Source of the DNA: Accumulibacter phosphatis
GTDB taxonomy: Bacteria; Pseudomonadota; Gammaproteobacteria; Burkholderiales; Rhodocyclaceae
DNA length: 64,000 nucleotides
Reading direction: 5' to 3'
NCBI RefSeq assembly: GCF_000024165.1
Contig: NC_013194.1
Coordinates: 992,001-1,056,000, forward strand
Shown: piece by piece, positions 34,707 to 44,662 of the stretch
Layout: the number at the start of each line of letters is the position of its first letter
Numbering within the stretch: the stretch's first letter is position 1
Made by a program: the position numbers and the translations under genes
The notes under the pieces: model-generated
The model's database searches: none
What the model saw: the letters and a program-made list of their open reading frames with translations, nothing else
What the model was told of the DNA's origin: nothing

Positions 34707-35891
34707 ATGAGAGAGTTTTCCCGCATCAAACGCCTGCCCCCCTACGTCTTCAGCATCACCAGCGAGCTGAAGATGGCCGCACGTCGGCGCGGTGAAGACA
34801 TCATCGACATGAGCATGGGCAATCCGGACGGCCCGACGCCGCAGCACATCACCGACAAGCTGGTCGAGGCGGCGCTGCGCGAGAACACGCATGGCTATTC
34901 GATCTCCAAGGGAATACCCCGGCTGCGCAAGGCGATCTGCGACTGGTATCAGCGGCGCTACGATGTGACTTTCGATCCGGACAGCGAAGCGGTGGTGACC
35001 ATCGGCTCGAAGGAGGGTCTGGCGCACCTGATGCTGGCGACGCTCGATCGCGGCGATACCGTGCTGGTGCCGAATCCCTCGTACCCAATTCACATCTATG
35101 GAGCGATCATCGCCGGCGCCGACATCCGCTCGGTGCGCATGACCCCCGATGTCGACTTCTTCGAGGAGGTCGAGCGCGCGATCCGCGAGTCGATTCCGAA
35201 GCCGAAGATGATGATTCTCGGCTTCCCGAGCAATCCGACGGCGCGCTGCGTGGACCTCGAGTTCTTCGAGCACATCGTCGCGCTGGCCCGCCAGCACGAC
35301 ATCCTGGTCGTGCATGACCTCGCCTACGCGGATATCTGCTTCGATGGTTACCAGGCGCCGTCGATCATGCAGGTCGCCGGCGCGCGCGACGTCGCCGTCG
35401 AGTTCTTCACGATGTCGAAGAGCTACAACATGGCCGGCTGGCGGGTTGGCTACATGGTCGGCAACCAGGAACTGTGCCACGCGCTGGTACGCATCAAGAG
35501 CTACCATGACTACGGTACCTTCACGCCGATCCAGGTGGCGTCGGTGATCGCGCTCGACGGTCCGCAACAGTGCGTCGAAGAGGTACGCCAACTGTACCAG
35601 GGCCGGCGCAACGTTCTCGCCAAGGGCTTGCACGAAGCCGGCTGGATGGTCGATGTGCCGAAGGCGTCGATGTACATCTGGGCGAAGATTCCCGATGCCT
35701 ATCTGAAAATGGGTTCGCTCGAATTTGCCAAGAAGGTGCTCAGCGATGCCAGGGTGGCGGTGTCGCCCGGTGTCGGCTTCGGCGAGTATGGCGACGACCA
35801 CGTTCGCTTTGCCCTGATCGAGAACGAGGAACGCACGCGGCAGGCGGTACGTGGAATCAAGGACATGTTCAGGAAGGATGGGCTGCTCTAG
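34707..35891 (+). CDS. alaC: Alanine/pyruvate aminotransferase AlaC
   Basis: A 394-residue class I/II PLP-dependent aminotransferase. The start REFSRIKRLPPYVFSITSELK and the ENTHGYSISKGIPRLR segment are typical of AlaC. The PLP lysine is in MSKSYNMAGWRVGY. It would make alanine from pyruvate, with glutamate as donor. The ATG at 34707 is chosen over an upstream in-frame ATG at 34605, which adds residues not seen in the family. AlaC, AlaA and Hom follow each other on the plus strand. Confidence 0.9.
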   Translation: MREFSRIKRLPPYVFSITSELKMAARRRGEDIIDMSMGNPDGPTPQHITDKLVEAALRENTHGYSISKGIPRLRKAICDWYQRRYDVTFDPDSEAVVTIGSKEGLAHLMLATLDRGDTVLVPNPSYPIHIYGAIIAGADIRSVRMTPDVDFFEEVERAIRESIPKPKMMILGFPSNPTARCVDLEFFEHIVALARQHDILVVHDLAYADICFDGYQAPSIMQVAGARDVAVEFFTMSKSYNMAGWRVGYMVGNQELCHALVRIKSYHDYGTFTPIQVASVIALDGPQQCVEEVRQLYQGRRNVLAKGLHEAGWMVDVPKASMYIWAKIPDAYLKMGSLEFAKKVLSDARVAVSPGVGFGEYGDDHVRFALIENEERTRQAVRGIKDMFRKDGLL

Positions 35892-35900
35892 GCCGATGCG

Positions 35901-37154
35901 ATGAAACCGATATTCAAGTCAAACAAGCTCGACAACGTCTGCTATGACATCCGCGGCGCCGTGCTGCAGAAGGCGAAGCAGATGGAGGACGAGGGCCACC
36001 ACATCATCAAGCTCAACATCGGCAACCTCGCCGCTTTCGGCTTCGAGGCGCCCGAAGAAATCCAGCTCGACATGATCCGCAACCTGCCGAATGCGGCGGG
36101 TTATTCGGACTCGAAGGGGATCTTCTCGGCGCGCAAGGCCGTCATGCATTACACGCAGCAGAAGCACATCAAGGGCGTGACGCTGGAGGACATCTATATC
36201 GGCAACGGGGTCTCGGAGCTGATCGTGATGGCGATGAATGCGCTGCTCAATGCCGGTGACGAAGTACTCGTGCCGGCGCCCGATTACCCGTTGTGGACGG
36301 CCGCGGTGAGCCTGTCGAGCGGGACGCCGCGGCATTACCTCTGCGATGAAGCGAACGACTGGCTACCCGACCTCGACGACCTGCGCGCCCGCATCACGCC
36401 GCGGACGCGTGCGCTGGTGGTGATCAACCCCAACAATCCGACCGGCGCGCTGTATCCGGAAAGCGTCCTGCGCGAGATGGTCGCCATCGCGCGCGAATAC
36501 GGCCTGATCATCTACGCCGACGAGGTTTACGACAAGGTGCTCTACGACGGGGCGACGCACACGGCGATCGCCTCGCTGTCGCAGGACGTGCTGACGGTGA
36601 CCTTCAACGGCTTGTCGAAGAACTACCGCTCATGCGGCTATCGCGCCGGCTGGATGGTGGTTTCCGGCGACCTGCGCGAAGCGCGCGACTACATCGAGGG
36701 ACTCGACATGCTCGCCTCGATGCGCCTGTGCGCCAACGTGCCGGCGCAGCACGCGATCCAGACCGCGCTCGGCGGCTATCAGAGCATCGACGACCTGGTC
36801 GCGCCGGGCGGCCGCATGTGCCGGCAGCGCGATCTGGCGCACGCCTTGATCACGGCCATACCCGGGGTCACCTGTGTCAAGCCCAAGGCGGCCTTGTACA
36901 TGTTTCCGCGTCTCGACCCAGAGATCTATCCGATCGAGAACGACCAGGACTTCATTGCCGAACTGCTGCAGGAAGAGCGCGTTCTGCTCGTCCAGGGCAG
37001 CGGTTTCAACTGGCCTGCTCCCGACCACTTCCGCCTCGTTTTTTTGCCCTATGAAGACGATCTGCGCGACGCCATCGCGCGCATCGCGCGTTTCCTTGCC
37101 GGCTATCGCCAGCGCGGCGGCAAGCGGCTCAGGCTGGCCGGCGCGGTCGCCTGA
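35901..37154 (+). CDS. alaA: Alanine aminotransferase AlaA-like
   Basis: A 417-residue class I/II PLP-dependent aminotransferase of the AlaA (YfbQ) type: KSNKLDNVCYDIRG at the start, NIGNLAAFGFEAPEE, INPNNPTGALYP, and PLP lysine in GLSKNYRSCGYRAGW. It carries out glutamate-pyruvate transamination. It begins 10 bases after alaC, so the cell keeps both unrelated alanine aminotransferases in one operon. Confidence 0.9.
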   Translation: MKPIFKSNKLDNVCYDIRGAVLQKAKQMEDEGHHIIKLNIGNLAAFGFEAPEEIQLDMIRNLPNAAGYSDSKGIFSARKAVMHYTQQKHIKGVTLEDIYIGNGVSELIVMAMNALLNAGDEVLVPAPDYPLWTAAVSLSSGTPRHYLCDEANDWLPDLDDLRARITPRTRALVVINPNNPTGALYPESVLREMVAIAREYGLIIYADEVYDKVLYDGATHTAIASLSQDVLTVTFNGLSKNYRSCGYRAGWMVVSGDLREARDYIEGLDMLASMRLCANVPAQHAIQTALGGYQSIDDLVAPGGRMCRQRDLAHALITAIPGVTCVKPKAALYMFPRLDPEIYPIENDQDFIAELLQEERVLLVQGSGFNWPAPDHFRLVFLPYEDDLRDAIARIARFLAGYRQRGGKRLRLAGAVA

Positions 37155-37226
37155 CGTCGCCGATCGGCACTTTGCAGAGCCTCGATGGCCGAGGCCCAAC
37201 CCTCAACCCTTACTGCCCACTGTCCC

Positions 37227-38537
37227 ATGAAACCTATCAACGTTGGACTTCTCGGCATCGGCACCGTCGGTGGCGGCACCTACTCGGTACTCAAGCGTAA
37301 CGCTGAAGAAATCACCCGTCGCGCCGGTCGTCCGATTCAGGTCGGTATCGTCGCCGACCGCAATCTGGAACGGGCGCGGCAGCGTACCGGGGGAACATGC
37401 CGCGTGATCGACGACCCGTTTGCCGTCGTCAGTGACCCCGAGGTCGACATCGTCGTCGAACTGATCGGCGGTTGTGATGTCGCCAAGGCGCTGGTTCTGC
37501 AGGCGATCGACAACGGCAAGCACGTGGTCACCGCCAACAAGGCCCTGCTTGCCAAGCACGGCAACGAAATCTTTGCCGCTGCCCAGGCAAGGGGGGTCAT
37601 GGTCGCCTTCGAGGCCGCTGTCGCCGGCGGCATCCCGATCATCAAGGCACTGCGCGAAGGCCTGACGGCCAACCGCATCGAGTGGATCGCCGGGATCATC
37701 AACGGCACGACCAACTTCATCCTCTCCGAGATGCGCGACAAGGGCATGTCCTTCGCCGCGGTGCTGGCGGAAGCGCAGCGTCTCGGCTATGCGGAAGCGG
37801 ACCCCACGTTCGACATCGAAGGAGTCGATGCGGCGCACAAGCTCTCGATCATGTCGGCGATTGCCTTCGGCAACTCGATGAGCTTCGACCAGGCCTACAT
37901 CGAAGGCATCAGCAGCCTCGATGCGGCCGACATCCGCTACGCCGAACAGCTCGGTTACCGCATCAAGCTGCTCGGGATCACCAAGCGCACGGCCGAGGGT
38001 GTCGAGCTGCGCGTCCATCCGACGCTGATCCCGGCCAGGCGGCTGATCGCCAACGTCGAGGGAGCGATGAACGCCGTGCTGGTCAAGGGCGACGCCGTCG
38101 GCGCGACGCTCTACTATGGCAAGGGCGCCGGCGCCGAGCCGACGGCGTCGGCGGTGATTGCCGATTTGGTCGACGTCACGCGCATGCACACCGCCGACCC
38201 CGAGCATCGCGTCCCGCATCTTGCCTTCCAGCCCGGGGCGATGGTCGACCTGGCGATCCTGCCGATGGCGGACGTCGTGACCAGCTACTACCTCCGCCTG
38301 CGCGTCGACGACCGGCCGGGCGTCCTCGCCGACGTCACGCGCATCCTCGCCGACGATGGCATCTCGATCGTCGCCATGATCCAGCGCGAGCCGGGCGAGG
38401 GCGAAGAGCAGACCGACATCATCATGCTGACCCACAAGACGCGCGAAAGGAATATCGACACGGCGATCGCCGGCATCGAGGCGCTGTCGGCGGTCAAGTG
38501 CAGGATCATCCGCCTGCGGCTCGAAGAGCTGCAATAA
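37227..38537 (+). CDS. hom: Homoserine dehydrogenase
   Basis: A 436-residue monofunctional homoserine dehydrogenase that reduces aspartate semialdehyde to homoserine for threonine and methionine. The NAD(P)-binding motif GLLGIGTVGGGTY is at the start, the substrate and catalytic region includes ANKALLAKHG and GIINGTTNFILSEM, and an ACT domain (about 350-430, YYLRLRVDDRPGVLADVTRIL) allows threonine feedback. I chose the ATG at 37227 since the fold starts immediately. It follows alaA by 72 bp. Confidence 0.95.
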   Translation: MKPINVGLLGIGTVGGGTYSVLKRNAEEITRRAGRPIQVGIVADRNLERARQRTGGTCRVIDDPFAVVSDPEVDIVVELIGGCDVAKALVLQAIDNGKHVVTANKALLAKHGNEIFAAAQARGVMVAFEAAVAGGIPIIKALREGLTANRIEWIAGIINGTTNFILSEMRDKGMSFAAVLAEAQRLGYAEADPTFDIEGVDAAHKLSIMSAIAFGNSMSFDQAYIEGISSLDAADIRYAEQLGYRIKLLGITKRTAEGVELRVHPTLIPARRLIANVEGAMNAVLVKGDAVGATLYYGKGAGAEPTASAVIADLVDVTRMHTADPEHRVPHLAFQPGAMVDLAILPMADVVTSYYLRLRVDDRPGVLADVTRILADDGISIVAMIQREPGEGEEQTDIIMLTHKTRERNIDTAIAGIEALSAVKCRIIRLRLEELQ

Positions 38538-38697
38538 TACTGTCGGCGGCCTGGCGCGCCGCCCGCAGTGCGCGTGCCGCGGTAGATCCGGCGCGGCGGG
38601 TCGCCGCAGACCCTCCGGGTGCTCCGCGAAAGTGTCGAAGGGCCGGAGCATCCGCCTCGCCCGGCTGGTGTATCCCTTGCGTCCGCAGGAGGCAGCA

Positions 38698-41600
38698 ATG
38701 ATGCGAATACTGGCCCTCGGGCTGCTGTTGATGCTCTCCAGCGTCGCTTCTGCGCAGCCCACCGCGCAGCCGACAGGACAGCCTTCGGCGCGCCCGGTCT
38801 TCGCCATCGACCCCGGCGTGCATGCCGGCAACGCCCACCGTATCGCGGCAACCCCGGACGAGCGTCACCTGATCACCGTCGGACTCGACAAGACCTTGCG
38901 CATCTGGGACGCGGACAGCGGTCGTCAAGCGCGGCGGCTGATCTTGCCGGTGGGCGGCCGCAACGACGGCCTGCTCTACGCGCTGGCCCTGTCGCCGGAC
39001 GGCAGCCTGGCCGCGGTTGGCGGCAGCCTCTACAGCCTCGGCAAGGGGCGCTCGGTCGCCATCGTCTCGCTGCAGGACGGCCGCATCGTGCGCGCCTTCT
39101 CCGGCTTCGAGTCGCCGGTGACGGCGCTCGCCTGGTCGCGCGACGGCCGCCTGCTGGCGGTCGGTTTCGCCGACGACACGGGTGGCACTGAACACGGCCT
39201 GCGCGTGATCGAGATCGACACTGGGCGTAGCGTGTACGAGGATCGCTCGCTCGAAGGGCATGTCGCGGCGCTTGGCTTTCGCGCCGACAACACGTTCTTC
39301 GCGACCACGCACAACTTCCCCGCCGCCAGTCGGGTCGCCCTCTACAAGCCGGCCGGCGCCGGTTTCGATCGGGTTGGCGAGCGCGTCCTGGCCGACCGTG
39401 GCGCCTTTCGCGCCTACTGGACGGCCGACGAACGGGCCTTCTTTGTCTTCGGTCACGGCCTCTACGATGGCGAGTCGCTGGCGCCGCTGCCCTACCGCCT
39501 GAGCCGCAGCGCCATGCCGAACGGGATTCGCTCGTTGGTCATTCGCGAATCGCCCGATGGCCGCCATATCTTCGGCGCCGCGACCAGTCGCGAAAGCGCG
39601 AGCGGGCTCATCCGCCGCTGGAGTGGTGCCGGTTACCAGCGCCAGAGCTACGATGACCTGCGAATTCCCGACCGCCGGGTGGCCGATATCGTGACCCTGC
39701 GCAACGGCGGTGTCGCCTACATCTCGGAGGACGGGGCGATTGCCGCCGTCGGCCCGGACATGCAGTTGCTGTGGCGCAACGCGCGCGCGGTGGCCGAACT
39801 CGACGGTCATCCCGAGGCGCTGCGCGTGTCTGCCGACGGGCGTCAGGTCGTGCTGCCGGCGGCCAACGAGCAGGGCAGCCGGCTGATCGCCTTCAACCTC
39901 GACGAGCCGGGCTTCGTCAGCGTCGACAGCACTCGCCAGCAGTGGCAGGCACCGCTGACCAGTCGCCCGGGGATGAGCGTGCTGGCCTGGCAGGGGACGA
40001 GCGACGGCACGGTCAATGGCCAGCCGTTGCCGAAGAAGAACCGGCGCGAGCGCTCGCTGTCGGTCGCCGTACATTCGAGCGAGGATGCCCTGGTCTTCGG
40101 TTCGTCGCACCGTTTTCTGCGCAAGGTCAGCGGCCAGGGCCGCGAGCTGTGGGTGCGTTATCTGCAGGCCGATGTCGTCGCCGTGAACCTGATCGAGTCG
40201 CGCGGTCTGGTCGTCGCTGCGACGCTCGACGGATTCATCCACCTGCTGCGCTGGGGCGATGGCGAGCCGGTGATGAGCTATTACCTGCAGCCGGGCGACC
40301 GCAAGTGGCTGGCGATTTCGCGCGCCGGCTTCTACGAGGCGGCGATCGGCGCCGAGGACCATGCCGGCTGGATCGTCGGCAGCGACCCGGGGCGGACTGC
40401 CGATTTCTTTCCGCTGTCGCGTTTTCGTGCCAACTTTCTCCTGCCGGGAATGGTTCGCCAGGTTCTTGCCGCCAACGACCAGCGCCGCGGTATCGCGGCG
40501 GCGAAGCGCGAGCGCGAGACGCGGCGAACGCCTGAAGGAGCCCCGCCTTCCCGTTCCGGCGACGACAGCACGCCGCCCGTGCCCACGCCGACACCGGCGG
40601 CGAGCAGCAGCAAGGGCCGGCTCGCCGAACTCGACGAAGGGCAGGGCCAGGAGATCAGCCCGCCTGCCGTCGATCGCCTACCACCGGTGATCGACATCAT
40701 CAAGCCCGGATACGAAGTCGGCGTCAGCGAGCCGCGGCTCACTCTCGCCTATCGTGTGCGCACGCCCGCCACCGCACCGGTGACCCGGGTGCGCGTCCGC
40801 GTCAATGGCCAGGAGGTGCCACAGGCCGCCGAGACGCGCGGGCAGCGACCGGTGCGCGAGGAGACGCGCAACCTGACCATCGAGCTGCCGAGCGACGATG
40901 CCGAGGTCCAGTTGATTGCCGAGAACGCCGCCGGCGCCTCCGTTCCGGTCGTCGTGCGCGTGCGCTATCAGGGTGAGAAGAAGGCGGCTCCCGGCAGCGA
41001 CCTCTACGTCCTTGCCGTTGGCGTCTCGGCCTACGACAAGCCCGAGTACCGTCTTGGCTTGGCGGCGAAGGACGCCGAGGATTTCGGCAAGCTGATCCGG
41101 CAACAGGAAGGAGCCCTGTACCGCAAGGTCGTCGTTCGCATGCTGGTGGACAGCGCCGCCTCGAAGCAATCGGTCGAGGCGGCGCTGGCCTGGCTCAAGG
41201 ACAGCGTCGGGCCGCGCGATACGGCGATGGTCTTCCTCGCCGGGCACGGGATCAACGACGGTCGCGGCGACTATCTCTACCTGCCGCGTGACGCTGACGT
41301 GGCACGTCTGCAAGCCACCGGCGTCCCCTTCTCGCTGATCCGCGGCACGCTGACCAGCCTGCCGGGGCGAACGCTGATGTTCGTCGACACCTGCCATGCC
41401 GGCAACGTCGTCGGGTCCGCGCGGCAGCGCCTCGACAACACGGAAGCCATCAACGAACTGGCCAGCAGCGAGAACAATATCGTCGTCTTCGCGTCGTCGG
41501 CCGGCGCGCAGGAATCGATCGAGGATGCCAAGTGGGGTAACGGCGCGTTCACCAAGGCGCTGCTCGAAGGGCTGCGCGGCGAGGCCGACGTCAAGAAACG

Positions 41601-41748
41601 TGGCCGCGTCACCTACAAGCAGCTCGACGCCTACGTTTCGGACCGCGTCGATGAACTGACGCAGGGACAGCAGACACCGGTGACGCCCGTACTCCAGGGT
41701 GTGCCCGACTTCATCATCGCGCTGATCGCCCAGTTGCGGCGGCAGTAG
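38698..41748 (+). CDS. WD40-repeat protein with C-terminal caspase (peptidase C14) domain
   Basis: A 1016-residue exported protein. The signal peptide (MRILALGLLLMLSSVASAQP) is followed by WD40-like blades over about 40-560 (KTLRIWD, SPDGSLAAVGG, WSRDGRLLAVGF), a linker rich in Pro and Ser near 600-650, an Ig-like segment (about 660-740) and a caspase-type peptidase from about 760. Catalytic His is in FLAGHG and Cys in DTCHAGN, so the enzyme is probably active. AGGAGG lies five bases before the ATG at 38698. Such orthocaspases usually cut after Arg or Lys, but the target here is unknown. Confidence 0.88.
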   Translation: MMRILALGLLLMLSSVASAQPTAQPTGQPSARPVFAIDPGVHAGNAHRIAATPDERHLITVGLDKTLRIWDADSGRQARRLILPVGGRNDGLLYALALSPDGSLAAVGGSLYSLGKGRSVAIVSLQDGRIVRAFSGFESPVTALAWSRDGRLLAVGFADDTGGTEHGLRVIEIDTGRSVYEDRSLEGHVAALGFRADNTFFATTHNFPAASRVALYKPAGAGFDRVGERVLADRGAFRAYWTADERAFFVFGHGLYDGESLAPLPYRLSRSAMPNGIRSLVIRESPDGRHIFGAATSRESASGLIRRWSGAGYQRQSYDDLRIPDRRVADIVTLRNGGVAYISEDGAIAAVGPDMQLLWRNARAVAELDGHPEALRVSADGRQVVLPAANEQGSRLIAFNLDEPGFVSVDSTRQQWQAPLTSRPGMSVLAWQGTSDGTVNGQPLPKKNRRERSLSVAVHSSEDALVFGSSHRFLRKVSGQGRELWVRYLQADVVAVNLIESRGLVVAATLDGFIHLLRWGDGEPVMSYYLQPGDRKWLAISRAGFYEAAIGAEDHAGWIVGSDPGRTADFFPLSRFRANFLLPGMVRQVLAANDQRRGIAAAKRERETRRTPEGAPPSRSGDDSTPPVPTPTPAASSSKGRLAELDEGQGQEISPPAVDRLPPVIDIIKPGYEVGVSEPRLTLAYRVRTPATAPVTRVRVRVNGQEVPQAAETRGQRPVREETRNLTIELPSDDAEVQLIAENAAGASVPVVVRVRYQGEKKAAPGSDLYVLAVGVSAYDKPEYRLGLAAKDAEDFGKLIRQQEGALYRKVVVRMLVDSAASKQSVEAALAWLKDSVGPRDTAMVFLAGHGINDGRGDYLYLPRDADVARLQATGVPFSLIRGTLTSLPGRTLMFVDTCHAGNVVGSARQRLDNTEAINELASSENNIVVFASSAGAQESIEDAKWGNGAFTKALLEGLRGEADVKKRGRVTYKQLDAYVSDRVDELTQGQQTPVTPVLQGVPDFIIALIAQLRRQ

Positions 41749-41771
41749 ACACCCACAGAAAGCCAATCGCC

Positions 41772-42935
41772 ATGCGCTCACCTCCTCTCGCCGGACTCCG
41801 CGTCCTCGATCTCACCCGCCTCTTGCCGGGGCCACTCGCCAGCATGCACCTCGCCGACCTCGGCGCCGACGTCATCAAGGTCGAAGACACCGGCGCCGGC
41901 GACTACGCGCGCAGCGCCGGGGCGGTGCACGGGGACATCAGCTACTTTCAGCTCGTCAATCGCAACAAGCGCAGTCTCTGTCTGGACCTCAAGCAGGGCG
42001 CCGGCGTCGACGCGTTCCTGCGCCTCGCCGCGACCGCCGACGTGATCCTCGAGGGCTTTCGCCCCGGCGTCGTCGACAAGCTAGGCATCGGTTATCAGGC
42101 CGTTGCCGAGCTCAATCCGCGCATCGTGTATGGCGCGATCACCGGCTATGGGCAGGACGGGCCGTACCGGGACCGCGCCGGCCACGATCTGAACTACCTC
42201 GGCTACTGCGGCCTGCTCGACCAGATCGGCCTGCCCGGCAGCGCTCCGGCGGTGCCGAATTTTCAGATCGGCGACCTCCTCGGCGGTTCGCTGACCGCGC
42301 TCGTCGGCGTTCTCGCCGGTGTCGTCGATGCGCGCAGCAGTGGCCGTGGCCGTTACGTCGATGTGTCGATGACCGACGCGGTGTTCGCGCACACCATCTT
42401 TCCGCTGCTGGCCGTGCTGGGCCTGGGGCACGCGCTGCCGCGTGGCGAGGACGTCCTCTCCGGCGGCATGCCGAGTTACGGCGTCTATGCGACCAGTGAC
42501 GGTCGCCACTTCGCGGTCAGTGCGATGGAGCCGAAATTCTGGCAGGGGTTTTGCGAGGCGGTCGGCCGTCCCGACCTCAAGCCGTTCGCCTTCGCCACCG
42601 GCGCCGAGGGTCAGCGGATCCGGCGCGAGCTGGAAGCGGCCTTCGCGCAACGCAGTTTCGCCGACTGGACGGCGGTGTTCGAGCGCGTGGATTGCTGCGT
42701 CACGCCGGTGTTGCGCCTCGAGGAGAGTCTCGAGAACGAGCAACTGCAAGCGCGTGGCATGATCGTCGAGGTCGCCGGCGTCAAGCAGTTCGCGCCGCCG
42801 TTCAAGATCAGCGAAGTGCCGTTCGCGGTGCGCCTGCCGCCGCCAGCCGCCGGCGAACACAGCGACGAAGTTCTCCGCGAGGCCGGTTTCAGCGCCGACG
42901 AAATTGCCCGCCTGCGCGCGCAGAAAGTGATCTGA
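41772..42935 (+). CDS. CaiB/BaiF family CoA transferase
   Basis: A 387-residue family III CoA transferase or alpha-methylacyl-CoA racemase-like protein. It has GLRVLDLTRLLPGPLASMHL, ADVIKVED, NRNKRSLCLDLK and the GHDLNYLGYCG segment. The nucleophile Asp expected in the family is present in the GHDLNY region. The substrate cannot be read from sequence. It sits 23 bp after the caspase gene and 23 bp before the AEC transporter gene. Confidence 0.88.
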   Translation: MRSPPLAGLRVLDLTRLLPGPLASMHLADLGADVIKVEDTGAGDYARSAGAVHGDISYFQLVNRNKRSLCLDLKQGAGVDAFLRLAATADVILEGFRPGVVDKLGIGYQAVAELNPRIVYGAITGYGQDGPYRDRAGHDLNYLGYCGLLDQIGLPGSAPAVPNFQIGDLLGGSLTALVGVLAGVVDARSSGRGRYVDVSMTDAVFAHTIFPLLAVLGLGHALPRGEDVLSGGMPSYGVYATSDGRHFAVSAMEPKFWQGFCEAVGRPDLKPFAFATGAEGQRIRRELEAAFAQRSFADWTAVFERVDCCVTPVLRLEESLENEQLQARGMIVEVAGVKQFAPPFKISEVPFAVRLPPPAAGEHSDEVLREAGFSADEIARLRAQKVI

Positions 42936-42958
42936 CGTCGTTCGCGGGTGCCGCGACG

Positions 42959-43858
42959 ATGCAGGGCGTTTTCCTGCTGCTTCCCGATTTTGGCCTGATC
43001 CTGCTCGGCTGGGGACTGCGTCGCGGCATGGATCTCGGCGACACGCTCTGGGCCGGTCTCGAGAAGCTGGTGTACTTCGTGCTCTTTCCCGCCCTGTTGT
43101 TCAACGCCCTGGCGCGCACGCGCATCGACTTCGCCACGGCGGCACCGCTGATCGCCAGCGGTGCCGCGGCGACCGTCTGCGGCATCGCCCTCGCCCTGCT
43201 GGCGCGTCCGCTGTTCAGGCAGGATGGGAGCGCTTTCGCTTCGCGCTTTCAGTGCGCGTTCCGCTTCAACTCCTACATCGGTCTGGCGGTGCTCGGCAAA
43301 TTGCATGGCGCTGCCGGCATCGCGACGATGGGCCTCCTGATCGGCGCCATGGTGCCGCTGGTGAACCTCGCTTCGGTCTGGATGCTGGCGCGGCAGGGAA
43401 ACCTCGGCGTCGGTCGCGAAATGGCGCGCAATCCGCTCGTTCTCGCCTCGCTTGCCGGCTTTGCCTTCAGCACCAGTGGCCTGACGTTGCCGGACTTCGC
43501 GAGCCATTTCCTCGGTCGGCTCGGCGACGCGGCAGTCGCCCTCGGTCTGCTGGCGGTTGGTGCGGCGCTCAGGCTGCGCGGTCCCACCGGGTCGCCTCTC
43601 GGGTCCTGCTATCTGCTGGCCGTTAAACTCATCGCCGTACCGGCGGCGGCCTTGCTCGTGGCCCTGAGTCTCGGCCTGGGGCGCGTCCATCTCGACGCCG
43701 CCGTGCTCTTCGCCGCCTTGCCGACGGCGACTTCCGCGTACATCCTGACCCAACGCATGGGTGGCGACGGTGCAGGCGTTGCCTGGCTGGTTTCAGCCAA
43801 TACGCTGGCCGCGATGGCGACGCTACCGCTCTGGCTGAGCATCGTGCTGCGCTACTGA
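42959..43858 (+). CDS. AEC-family permease (auxin efflux carrier type)
   Basis: A 299-residue membrane protein with about ten hydrophobic segments, beginning LLLPDFGLILLGWGLRR and including LVYFVLFPALLFNALAR, the typical N-terminus of AEC/MdcF-like permeases. Members move organic acids or amino acids. The ATG at 42959 opens at the family start. It converges with the PP2C gene and their ends overlap by 7 bp. Confidence 0.87.
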   Translation: MQGVFLLLPDFGLILLGWGLRRGMDLGDTLWAGLEKLVYFVLFPALLFNALARTRIDFATAAPLIASGAAATVCGIALALLARPLFRQDGSAFASRFQCAFRFNSYIGLAVLGKLHGAAGIATMGLLIGAMVPLVNLASVWMLARQGNLGVGREMARNPLVLASLAGFAFSTSGLTLPDFASHFLGRLGDAAVALGLLAVGAALRLRGPTGSPLGSCYLLAVKLIAVPAAALLVALSLGLGRVHLDAAVLFAALPTATSAYILTQRMGGDGAGVAWLVSANTLAAMATLPLWLSIVLRY

Positions 43859-44655
43859 GCGAACGAATGAGGCTCCTGCGGCGGTTCAGCGCTCCGGATG
43901 GCAAGGACGCCGACCGAGATGTTATCGCTGCCGCCGCGCTCGCGCGCCAGTTCGATCAGTTGGCGGCAGGCTTCTTCGGCCTCCGCGGAGGCGACGATCC
44001 GGGCGATCTCCTGCGTTTCGACCATATCCCAGAGGCCATCGGAGCACAGCACGAAGCAGTCGCCAGGTGTCGCCGCGTCGCAGGACTGCGCGACGAGCCA
44101 CAGCTTGGCCTGCGTTCCCAACGAGCGCAGGAGGACATTGCGTGCCGGGTGGTGCAGCGCCTGCTCGGCGGTGATCATGCGGTTCTTCACCATTTCCGCG
44201 ACGAAGCTGTCGTCGGTGGTCAGTTGCGTACACCGGCCGCCGACGCATCGGTACAAACGGCTGTCGCCGACATGCGCGAAGACGACGCGCGTGCCGATGA
44301 GAGCCAGCGCGGTGGCGGTGGTTCCCATGCCATCGAGCGCCAGATCCGCCTCGGAGGCACGGAATACCACGCCATTGGCCTCGCGCAGCGCCAGCGCCAG
44401 CGCCTGCCCCGGGTCATCGTCCGGCGCCGCGAAGTAGTGGCGGCAAATCGTCTCCACGGCCAGTGCGCTCGCCACTTCGCCGCCGTTGTGGCCGCCCATG
44501 CCATCGGCCACCACCGCCAGGACGCCGAGGCGTCGGCGCACGTCGGCGTCGCTCGGCGAAACGAAGGCGATCGAATCCTGATTGCTGCTGCGTACGCAGC
44601 CGATGTCGCTGGCCATGAAAGCGTCGACCGCATGATTCGGCGATGTGGCGCCCAC
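43852..44655 (-). CDS. PP2C-type serine/threonine protein phosphatase
   Basis: A phosphatase of the PPM/PP2C family with all metal-binding motifs: SNQDS, VADGMGGHNGGEVAS, GTTATALAL, HVGDSRLYR, CSDGLWDMV and GGSDNISV. It removes phosphate from Ser/Thr residues, using Mn or Mg. The start is uncertain. A GTG at 44655 begins just after the small upstream gene, an ATG at 44616 opens exactly at the domain (MASDIGCVR), and a longer frame to 44742 overlaps the small gene. I list the GTG as a compromise. No partner kinase is visible nearby. Confidence 0.9.
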   Translation of the reverse strand: MGATSPNHAVDAFMASDIGCVRSSNQDSIAFVSPSDADVRRRLGVLAVVADGMGGHNGGEVASALAVETICRHYFAAPDDDPGQALALALREANGVVFRASEADLALDGMGTTATALALIGTRVVFAHVGDSRLYRCVGGRCTQLTTDDSFVAEMVKNRMITAEQALHHPARNVLLRSLGTQAKLWLVAQSCDAATPGDCFVLCSDGLWDMVETQEIARIVASAEAEEACRQLIELARERGGSDNISVGVLAIRSAEPPQEPHSFAQ

Positions 44656-44662
44656 CGACGGC

